Assembly (NCBI GenBank): GCA_016297695.1
Contig: JAEDGC010000035.1
Span: 1-18,192, forward strand
Direction: 5' to 3'
From: Bacilli bacterium
GTDB lineage: Bacteria > Bacillota_I > Bacilli_A > RF39 > UBA660
Length of the DNA: 18,192 nt
Positions 8,618 to 13,327 of this stretch are shown here, in pieces; the first letter of the stretch is position 1, and every line of letters starts with the position of its first letter. Made by a program: the position numbers and the translations under genes. A model generated the notes under the pieces. That model ran no database searches. It worked only from the letters and a program-made list of their open reading frames with translations, and was not told the origin of the DNA.

Positions 8618-9665
8618 TATTTATCCCTCCATTAGTGTAAATTTTTTTAATTAATTTTTTTCCACTTTCAAAATTAATAATATCTTCATAATTTAAGTTA
8701 TTTTTTCTAATTATTTCCTCTAGACTCATTATATCTTTATTTTGAAATAATTTATCAATTAAATAATTAACTTTTTCAATATCATTTAAAGAATACAGAT
8801 AACATGCAAAAGCTTTACCAATAAAGCTATCAATATTATATGTATAGTTTTTTTCAATGCTAGCAAAATTATTTTTTGTGAAAATAAAATCTTTATTATC
8901 AAATAAATCAACAAAATTATTTGCAAATGATAATAATAAATAAAAGAAATTATTTTTTAAAATATAATTATCCTCAAGACATATTTTTTTTGATTTTAGC
9001 CAGTCAAAAAAGTATAATTCTAAAGTGTAGGATGGAATTTCACTAATATTAGAATTTATAATATTTAACTCAGTACTATTTTTAAATAAATTCCTATAAT
9101 ATCTGTAATATGTGTGTGATGCTTCATGAACTAATGAAACTGCACTCATAATTGTATTTTGAGAATCTATTATTATATAAGGTGAAAAATTATTTCCTAA
9201 AGAAGAATATGTTAAACCTTCTTACTCAAAATCGTCATAATAAAAAACTTTATTTTTTTTAATACAATCTAATAAAGAATTTAAAATATTTACATTATAA
9301 TCTTTTAAAAAATCTTCTGAAATATTAATTAAATCATTATATTCGAGTTTAATGAAAGGAGTTATTGGAAATAAAGTATTATTTTGAAGAGAATCAACAA
9401 TGTTCTTGGCAATGATTTCAATAAAATTCTTGTTTTTTAAAAATAGAGCATAAGTATTATTTAAATCTGATTTATAAAAATCATTTAATTTGTTGTGATC
9501 CAAAATATCAAAAATATTATATTTAATACCTAAAATATCACACAAGTCGTATAAACAATCTAAATCAATTATATTATATACATAAGTAGACTTACTTTTA
9601 CTTTTTTTTAATTTTTGAACAATGTTATTAATATCTCTTTTTAAATTATTTTCTACTACATCCAT
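8604..9665 (-). pseudogene. M3-like zinc metallopeptidase gene interrupted by one in-frame TAA
   Basis: Two minus-strand open stretches (9665-9222, 147 codons; and 9221-8604) lie in the same frame and are separated only by a TAA at 9222-9224. Read through, they give about 353 codons. The second part has HEASH (codons 180-184) and then, after exactly 24 residues, the Glu of SEIPSYTLE. That is the HExxH-x24-E zinc-site spacing of M3 (thimet oligopeptidase/oligoendopeptidase F) enzymes, preceded by the substrate-strand-like GNNFSPYIIIDSQNT. The gene is shorter than the usual 560-600 residues because the N-terminal half is short. AGGTGG supports the ATG at 9665; no ribosome binding site precedes the ATG at 9149, so the catalytic half is unlikely to be made independently. 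A sequencing error could also explain the stop. Confidence 0.7.
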
Positions 9666-9685
9666 AAAACCACCTGTTAGAAAAT

Positions 9686-9714
9686 ATTTTAAAATAAAAA
9701 AAGACTTTTTACAA
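9686..9714 (-). promoter_or_regulatory. Probable promoter of the peptidase pseudogene operon
   Basis: On the minus strand TTGTAA (9714-9709), a 17-base spacer and TAAAAT (9691-9686) precede the ATG at 9665 by about 20 bases. The same stretch (AAAAAAAGACTTTTTACAAG) resembles the sRNA terminator of the second peptide cassette, so it may derive from an old cassette copy. Confidence 0.4.
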
Positions 9715-9776
9715 GTTATTAATTAATATTTGATTTATAAAACATTTTATTATAATATTTAAAATTTATATAATTA

Positions 9777-9883
9777 TTAATATACAAACATATGGTTTAT
9801 ATAATATCTATAGGAATTACTTATAGATTTAGTGATACCTCCGAAAGGAGTTGATGATTATGTCTAAGAATAATCAATATTAA
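9777..9883 (+). other. Possible degenerate third cassette: promoter, SD hairpin and 7-codon ORF
   Basis: TTAATA (9777-9782), a 17-base spacer and TATAAT (9800-9805) would start an RNA near 9812 with AGGAAT, like the AGGAAC and AGGGAA at the starts of the two full cassettes. CTCC-GAAA-GGAG (9839-9850) is a tetraloop hairpin hiding the Shine-Dalgarno. Then comes ATG at 9860 with MSKNNQY and TAA (9881-9883). No hydrophobic peptide and no complementary 3' arm follow. It could be a remnant, or a short leader read through into the first cassette. Confidence 0.35.
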
Positions 9884-9886
9884 TTG

Positions 9887-9915
9887 TTGTGTCAAGAACT
9901 TTTGTTTGATATAAC
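9887..9915 (+). promoter_or_regulatory. Promoter of peptide cassette 1
   Basis: TTGTGT (9887-9892), a 17-base spacer and TATAAC (9910-9915) with a TGA extension. The predicted first base is near 9922, so the RNA begins AGGAACATTTAA, which is exactly the 5' arm of the long inverted repeat. Confidence 0.65.
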
Positions 9916-9945
9916 ACTATTAGGAACATTTAATGTGAGTGTCAT

Positions 9946-9971
9946 CCTCCTATTCTTTAAAAGGAAGGAGG
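9946..9971 (+). promoter_or_regulatory. Hairpin hiding the Shine-Dalgarno of peptide 1
   Basis: CCTCCT (9946-9951) pairs with AGGAGG (9966-9971) and TTCTT (9953-9957) with AAGGA (9961-9965), with one bulged A and a TAA loop. The paired GGAGG is the ribosome binding site of the ATG at 9979, so translation should need the hairpin to open. Confidence 0.7.
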
Positions 9972-9978
9972 TAGATCG

Positions 9979-10071
9979 ATGAAAACTAAAACTTTTATCA
10001 TAAAGATTTTTAGATACATCTCTATAATTTTACTACTATCTACCTTATTGGTGTTAGCAATAAAAAAATAG
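9979..10071 (+). CDS. 30-aa hydrophobic peptide 1, candidate type I toxin
   Basis: The peptide starts with basic MKTKTFIIK, continues IFRYISII and ends in LLLSTLLVLAIKK, giving one membrane helix of about 18 residues between basic ends. This is the usual build of type I toxins and other small membrane peptides, but it does not match Fst, Hok, Ldr, Ibs, TxpA or BsrG by eye. GGAGG lies seven bases before the ATG. It has its own promoter, Shine-Dalgarno hairpin, terminator and an opposed small RNA. The second copy at 12018 has the same length. Six of its codons differ silently and five by conservative replacement, which argues for selection on the protein. Toxicity is inferred, not shown. Confidence 0.8.
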   Translation: MKTKTFIIKIFRYISIILLLSTLLVLAIKK

Positions 10072-10094
10072 ACACTCTGCATTAGTAGAGTGTC
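10071..10094 (+). other. Hairpin immediately after peptide 1
   Basis: GACACTCT (10071-10078) and AGAGTGTC (10087-10094) form a perfect 8-bp stem starting at the stop codon. There is no T-run. Its 5' arm can instead pair with GAGTGTC in the leader, so it looks like a structural switch element rather than a terminator. Confidence 0.65.
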
Positions 10095-10105
10095 TCTCAT
10101 ATTTT

Positions 10106-10147
10106 AAAGGGGTGACATTCATTTGCGGTTAAATGTTCCTCTTTTTT
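10106..10147 (+). terminator. Intrinsic terminator of peptide cassette 1
   Basis: AAAGGGG (10106-10112) pairs with CCTCTTT (10138-10144) and ACATT (10115-10119) with AATGT (10132-10136), followed by six T. The 3' arm doubles as the partner of the RNA's 5' end. The full transcript would be about 225 nt. Confidence 0.7.
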
Positions 10148-10185
10148 ATTTTATGCAAGATTTCTTGCTAAATACATAATAACAT

Positions 10186-10208
10186 AAAAACGACTTGAAT
10201 TCAAGTCG
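10186..10208 (-). terminator. Terminator of proS / the small RNA
   Basis: The palindrome CGACTTGAATTCAAGTCG (10191-10208) is followed on the minus strand by TTTTT. It would end both the putative small RNA and the prolyl-tRNA synthetase transcript. Confidence 0.75.
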
Positions 10209-10283
10209 TTGGATTAACTAATTGGTACAAACATATAGGTAGTTCGAAACCTAAAGACTATATTAGATAAATAGCTTAACTAT
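10186..10283 (-). ncRNA. Putative convergent small RNA of cassette 1 (antitoxin candidate)
   Basis: On the minus strand an extended -10 TGATATTAT (10298-10290) just after the proS stop would start an RNA of about 95 nt. It would end at a perfect palindromic stem (10208-10191) followed by five T. The region carries AGGTAGTTCG and AACCTAAA on the plus strand (10237-10255), nearly repeating AGGTAGATCG and AAACTAAA at the peptide's Shine-Dalgarno and start (9969-9990). The RNA could therefore pair in trans with the translation start, as the direct repeats do in the Enterococcus par/fst locus. The same layout recurs in cassette 2. No clear -35 is visible. Confidence 0.5.
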
Positions 10284-10301
10284 ATAAACATAATATCATA
10301 T

Positions 10302-11570
10302 TTATTTAAAATATTCTACAATATTATTAATTTTTACTAATTCTTTTTTACCATCTTTTGTATCTTCGATTTCATAATTTTCATTATCAAATTTAGAACC
10401 TAATACGATCATTTTAGGAGTACCTAATAGTGCAATATCATTTATTCTATTACCTAAAGATAAATTCTCTCTATCATCAATAATACATTCAATATTATTA
10501 TTTAATAAATTATTATATAATTCAAAAGCATTATTCTTATTATCTTCGTTATAAACTATATGAACTTTATATGGTGCTATATTATATGGAATTGAAAAAC
10601 CTTTTATTTGATTATTTTTAATAATAACGTTATTTTCTATTAAAGTTGCTAAAATTCTACCTAAACCTATACCATAACATCCCATATAAAATGGTTTGTT
10701 TTCACCATTTTCATCTTGAAAGTACATGTTCATTGATTCAGAATATTTAGTTCCTAATTCAAAATTGTTACCTAATTCAACGGAATTGTATTCTTTCATA
10801 TCATTTAAGGATAATCCATTTAATTTATTAATAAAGTTTTCTTTATCTTCAAAATCTAATACTTCTTTATTTATTCCTATATTAGTTTTCTCATCATAAA
10901 GAATAATATCTTCTCCTAATTTAGTTAATGCTTGAAATTCTTCAGAAATTCTTCCTCCCATAGTTCCACCATCACTAATAACTGGGATAATATTTAATCC
11001 AATTCTATTAAAAATGTTTAAATACACATCATGCATTTTATTGAATGTATCATGCATATCTTCTTCATTTTTATCAAAAGAATATGCATCCATCATAACA
11101 AAAGTTCTTGGTCTAAATAAATAACCTCTGGTTCTTATCTCTTTTCTAAATTTTTCTCCAATTTGATAATAAGTTGTTGGTAATTGTTTATAAGATAATA
11201 ATCTATTTGATCCAAATATAGTTGCACATTCTTCGGCAGTAGGAGCAAGTCCATATTCTCCCAAATTATTTTTTATATTAAACATTATATCTTTCTCTTC
11301 TGTGTACTGATTCCATCTATTAGACTTATCCCAAATACTTCTTGGTTGTAATTTAGGAAATTCAACCTGAATACAATCGGCTTTATCTAATTCTTCAATT
11401 ATTATTTTTTCAATATTTCTTTCTAATTTAGTCCATATATTCCCATATCCATATATACCACTTTCAAATTGATATAGTTCTCCTAATTTCATTAATATAT
11501 CTTGTGCAGAATAATCGGAATCTATATCATTAAAACTTATTTTTCTAATATTTAATTTACTTAATTTCAT
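10302..11570 (-). CDS. proS: Prolyl-tRNA synthetase, short form without the INS editing domain
   Basis: This 422-residue class II synthetase charges tRNA-Pro with proline. Visible are FPKLQPRSIW, the motif 2 region GEKFRKEIRTRGYLFRPRTFVMMDAYSF with its two basic segments, GTMGGRISEEF (GAIGGSxSHEF in most ProRS) and motif 3 GCYGIGLGRILATLIE. The HGTP anticodon-binding domain (IAPYKVHIVY to the end) completes it. Between GGRISEEF and LGTKYSESMNMYF only about 55 residues remain, whereas ordinary bacterial ProRS (about 565 aa) has the roughly 180-residue INS domain that removes mischarged Ala. Expression is controlled by the upstream T-box. The start overlaps a 25-codon leader ORF, with AAGGA upstream. 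Peptide cassettes flank the gene on both sides. Confidence 0.9.
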   Translation of the reverse strand: MKLSKLNIRKISFNDIDSDYSAQDILMKLGELYQFESGIYGYGNIWTKLERNIEKIIIEELDKADCIQVEFPKLQPRSIWDKSNRWNQYTEEKDIMFNIKNNLGEYGLAPTAEECATIFGSNRLLSYKQLPTTYYQIGEKFRKEIRTRGYLFRPRTFVMMDAYSFDKNEEDMHDTFNKMHDVYLNIFNRIGLNIIPVISDGGTMGGRISEEFQALTKLGEDIILYDEKTNIGINKEVLDFEDKENFINKLNGLSLNDMKEYNSVELGNNFELGTKYSESMNMYFQDENGENKPFYMGCYGIGLGRILATLIENNVIIKNNQIKGFSIPYNIAPYKVHIVYNEDNKNNAFELYNNLLNNNIECIIDDRENLSLGNRINDIALLGTPKMIVLGSKFDNENYEIEDTKDGKKELVKINNIVEYFK

Positions 11571-11634
11571 TTTTTGCGTCCTTTCTTATTTCTAATTCAA
11601 AAATAGAAGAACTCGGTCGTTTAACATATATCAT
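11557..11634 (-). CDS. 25-codon leader ORF overlapping the proS start
   Basis: ATG at 11634 with a perfect GGAGGT (11644-11639) encodes a 25-residue peptide, MIYVKRPSSSIFELE followed by a lysine-rich end. Its stop TAA (11559-11557) lies inside the first codons of proS, overlapping in another frame. It is located after the T-box terminator, so it is transcribed only when the terminator is open. Its ribosome binding site is better than that of proS, suggesting translational coupling. It could also be an unselected short ORF. Confidence 0.45.
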   Translation of the reverse strand: MIYVKRPSSSIFELEIRKDAKNEIK

Positions 11635-11644
11635 ATTTACCTCC

Positions 11645-11858
11645 AAACAAAAAAGGATAATACCATAGGAGTGCAGAGCACGGTACCATCCTTATTTTTA
11701 CTTAATTTTTATAACGGCTTTAACCGGAAATGTTTTCATTTCTATCAAAAGGTAGGAGTTAATTATCAACATAACTTGTTCACACTATACCAAGCTCACT
11801 TATATGTATTCCTAAAATAACATTCCTTCATCAACAATTTAATAAATTTAAAACAATC
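11645..11858 (-). promoter_or_regulatory. T-box riboswitch (proline) controlling proS
   Basis: The minus strand carries the T-box sequence AAGGATGGTACCGTG (11693-11679). The terminator stem AAGGATGGTACC (11693-11682) pairs with GGTATTATCCTT (11664-11653), followed by a T-run. Upstream, about 150 bases contain the stem I region, with CCT (11756-11754) in a context fitting a proline specifier codon. Uncharged tRNA-Pro should stabilise the antiterminator and let transcription reach proS. The specifier placement is by eye. Confidence 0.88.
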
Positions 11859-11860
11859 AT

Positions 11861-11889
11861 AATATATCATAAAATTAAAATAAAAACAA
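11861..11889 (-). promoter_or_regulatory. Promoter of the T-box/proS transcript
   Basis: On the minus strand TTGTTT (11889-11884), a 17-base spacer and TATATT (11866-11861) with a TGA extension, giving an RNA start near 11855 just before the T-box leader. It is divergent from the cassette 2 promoter, with about 35 bases between the two -35 elements. Confidence 0.6.
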
Positions 11890-11923
11890 GTTAGACGAAT
11901 CTATATGTTTTTAAACAGTTTGC

Positions 11924-11952
11924 TTGTTTAAAATAATTACTCATAGTATAAT
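11924..11952 (+). promoter_or_regulatory. Promoter of peptide cassette 2
   Basis: TTGTTT (11924-11929), exactly 17 bases and a perfect TATAAT (11947-11952). The RNA should start near 11959 with AGGGAATATCAGTT, the 5' arm of the inverted repeat, just as in cassette 1. Confidence 0.72.
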
Positions 11953-11983
11953 TACTTTAGGGAATATCAGTTGTTGAGTGTCT

Positions 11984-12010
11984 ACCTCTAATCTTTCAAA
12001 GAGAGGAGGT
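11984..12010 (+). promoter_or_regulatory. Hairpin hiding the Shine-Dalgarno of peptide 2
   Basis: ACCTCT (11984-11989) pairs with GGAGGT (12005-12010) with one wobble, and TCTT (11992-11995) with AAGA (11999-12002), separated by a 2x2 internal loop. The hidden GGAGG is the ribosome binding site of the ATG at 12018. Confidence 0.65.
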
Positions 12011-12017
12011 TGATAAA

Positions 12018-12110
12018 ATGAAAACTAAAACTTTCATAATAAAGGTTTTAAAGCTCATTGCTATCATTTTATTACTCTCTACCTTATTGGTGTTAGCAAT
12101 AAAAAAATGA
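12018..12110 (+). CDS. 30-aa hydrophobic peptide 2, candidate type I toxin (paralogue)
   Basis: Same length and build as the peptide at 9979: MKTKTFIIK, then VLKLIAII, then LLLSTLLVLAIKK. Against copy 1, codons 10-13 and 15 are replaced conservatively, codons 6, 7, 14, 16, 19 and 20 differ silently, and codons 21-30 are identical in DNA. The stop is TGA here and TAG in copy 1. It has its own promoter, Shine-Dalgarno hairpin, post-stop hairpin, terminator and convergent small-RNA region, and lies divergently from the T-box/proS promoter and convergently to the LysR gene. Toxicity is inferred from architecture only. Confidence 0.8.
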   Translation: MKTKTFIIKVLKLIAIILLLSTLLVLAIKK

Positions 12111-12131
12111 CACTCATTCTTAGAATAAGTG
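12111..12131 (+). other. Hairpin immediately after peptide 2
   Basis: CACT (12111-12114) plus ATTC (12116-12119) pair with GAAT (12123-12126) plus AGTG (12128-12131), with one mismatch and a short loop. It occupies the same place as the hairpin after peptide 1 and likewise includes the GACACTC element. Confidence 0.5.
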
Positions 12132-12148
12132 CCTAACTAATTTAAATT

Positions 12149-12190
12149 GGGCAGACACTCAATTTAGCGAAACTGAATGTTCCCTTTTTT
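12149..12190 (+). terminator. Intrinsic terminator of peptide cassette 2
   Basis: GGG (12149-12151) and CCC (12182-12184) close an imperfect stem that includes ACA/TGT and TTT/AAA pairs, followed by six T. Its 3' arm AATGTTCCCT is the partner of the RNA's 5' end. Confidence 0.6.
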
Positions 12191-12227
12191 ATTTTATGCA
12201 AGTTTCCTTGACATATTCATAGTAACA

Positions 12228-12340
12228 TAAAAAAAGACTTTTGACAAGTCTCCTATTTAAAGTTCGAATAGATTTCCAAATGGTACGATGATATAGTATA
12301 TCCGAAACCTAAGTAATCAGTTAATAAATAACTAATCTCT
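12228..12340 (-). ncRNA. Putative convergent small RNA of cassette 2 (antitoxin candidate)
   Basis: An extended -10 TGGTATTAT (12355-12347, minus), a few bases after the LysR stop, would start an RNA of about 110 nt ending at AGACTT/AAGTCT (12251-12235) with a T-run. It shares with the cassette 1 RNA the ten-base CGAAACCTAA (plus strand, 12303-12312), GGTAC, an ATATAG element and the promoter-side ACAAACATAATA. Complementarity to the peptide 2 start is weaker here (TGAAAACTAA against CGAAACCTAA). The region also serves as the likely lysR terminator. Confidence 0.45.
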
Positions 12341-12362
12341 ACAAACATAATACCATATATTT

Positions 12363-13235
12363 TTATTTTTTTAAATATTTTATAAACATTTTACTAGCAA
12401 AAGTTAATGAAACAGATTTATTAGTAGCCAAGTATATATTTATATTTGGTATTTTTTTGTTAATTTTTAATTCTTTTAAATTTTTATAATTTCTAGTTGC
12501 TAAATCTATTATAGCAAATCCAACACCTAAACCTATATTAACAAATTCACTAATTAATTCTTGACTTACAACTTCCATTTTAGGTATTAATTTAACACTA
12601 TTTTGTAGTGCGATATAATCTAATAACTTTCTACTGTTAGATTCTTCTTTTTGAAGAATAAGTGGTAATTTATTTAATTCTTCAAAATTATTAACCTCAT
12701 CATTATAAAATTCGGGATTATATACAAAACCTTGTTTTAATTCTTTTATTTTTTCTAAATGTAAATTAGTTTCTTTTATATTACTTTCATTAAAAATTAC
12801 AAAATCTAATTTACCCAATTTTAAAGCGTTTATTAAATCACTTGTTAAATTATTCGTTATATTAATATTTATATTTGGATATTCTTTATGAAACTCTTTT
12901 AAAGCATCCATTAAAATTAATTTAGTTAAAGTTGTTGAGCAACCAATTTTTATTTCTCCTTTTGTTAAATCTTTAAAAGATGTAAACTCATTTTCAGCAT
13001 TATTTATAAGCTCTAGTGCACCTTTAACATATTCATAAAACATTTTTCCTTCTTCAGTTAGTTCCATTCCTTTATTGCTTCTTAAAAATAATGTTCCACC
13101 TAATTGATCTTCAAGTTTCTTTATTGATTGTGATATTGCAGGTTGTGAAATATGTAGTTCTTCACTAGCTTTAGTCATATGATTATTTTTCGCAACGGTA
13201 TAAAAAACTCTATATAATTCTAAATCTATGTTCAT
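12363..13235 (-). CDS. LysR-family transcriptional regulator
   Basis: A 290-residue LysR-type regulator of normal length. The N-terminal winged helix-turn-helix (1-60) has FYTVAKNNHMTKASEEL and ISQPAISQSIKKLEDQLG, then LFLRSNKGMELTEEG. The effector-binding domain follows from about residue 90 (KGEIKIGCSTTL) to the end. A possible target is the divergent Nudix-fusion gene, since LysR proteins often act on the neighbour that shares their intergenic region; the effector is unknown. AAGGAGA upstream of the ATG is the ribosome binding site. The transcript likely ends at the small-RNA terminator of cassette 2. Confidence 0.9.
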   Translation of the reverse strand: MNIDLELYRVFYTVAKNNHMTKASEELHISQPAISQSIKKLEDQLGGTLFLRSNKGMELTEEGKMFYEYVKGALELINNAENEFTSFKDLTKGEIKIGCSTTLTKLILMDALKEFHKEYPNININITNNLTSDLINALKLGKLDFVIFNESNIKETNLHLEKIKELKQGFVYNPEFYNDEVNNFEELNKLPLILQKEESNSRKLLDYIALQNSVKLIPKMEVVSQELISEFVNIGLGVGFAIIDLATRNYKNLKELKINKKIPNINIYLATNKSVSLTFASKMFIKYLKK

Positions 13236-13255
13236 TATAAGTTCTCCTTATCGAC

Positions 13256-13285
13256 ATTATAACATAAATATATTTTATTTATCAA
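13256..13285 (-). promoter_or_regulatory. Promoter of the LysR regulator gene
   Basis: On the minus strand TTGATA (13285-13280), an 18-base spacer and TATAAT (13261-13256) with a TGT extension. The shared 92-base gap to the divergent gene would hold any LysR operator (T-N11-A); the AT-rich sequence does not let me single one out. The plus-strand promoter is less clear. Confidence 0.65.
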
Positions 13286-13327
13286 TATATTAGTAATAAA
13301 ATGTAATTGAAAGGAAGGAAAGGTATT

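Larger units (their letters stand above)
9922..10140 (+). repeat. Long-range inverted repeat closing the cassette 1 mRNA
   Basis: AGGAACATTTAA (9922-9933), the expected 5' end of the RNA, is perfectly complementary over 12 bp to TTAAATGTTCCT (10129-10140) in the 3' terminator. A second segment TGAGTGTCA (9936-9944) pairs with TGACATTCA (10113-10121) with one G-U. GAGTGTC (9937-9943) can also pair with GACACTC (10071-10077) just after the peptide, which offers two exclusive folds. Confidence 0.75.
11959..12185 (+). repeat. Long-range inverted repeat closing the cassette 2 mRNA
   Basis: AGGGAATATCAGTT (11959-11972) pairs with AACTGAATGTTCCCT (12171-12185) with one bulge and one G-U. TTGAGTGTC (11974-11982) pairs perfectly with GACACTCAA (12154-12162). 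GAGTGTC can alternatively pair with GACACTC (12109-12115) at the peptide stop. Sequence differs from cassette 1 but both arms have changed together. Confidence 0.75.

Noticed and set aside
9693..9720. A terminator or third small-RNA gene upstream of the peptidase pseudogene
   Set aside because: It resembles the copy 2 small-RNA terminator, but only 4 bp of stem remain and the CGAAACCTAA core is missing; it also works as a promoter for the pseudogene.
9979..12110. Assignment of the 30-aa peptides to the Fst/Ldr family
   Set aside because: The conserved Fst core (P-x-V-G-hydrophobic followed by W-L) is absent; only the size, membrane helix and locus layout agree.
9887..12355. Insertion sequence or MITE origin of the repeated cassettes
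   Set aside because: No transposase, terminal inverted repeats at the cassette edges or target duplications; the inverted repeats found lie at the RNA ends and covary like RNA structure.
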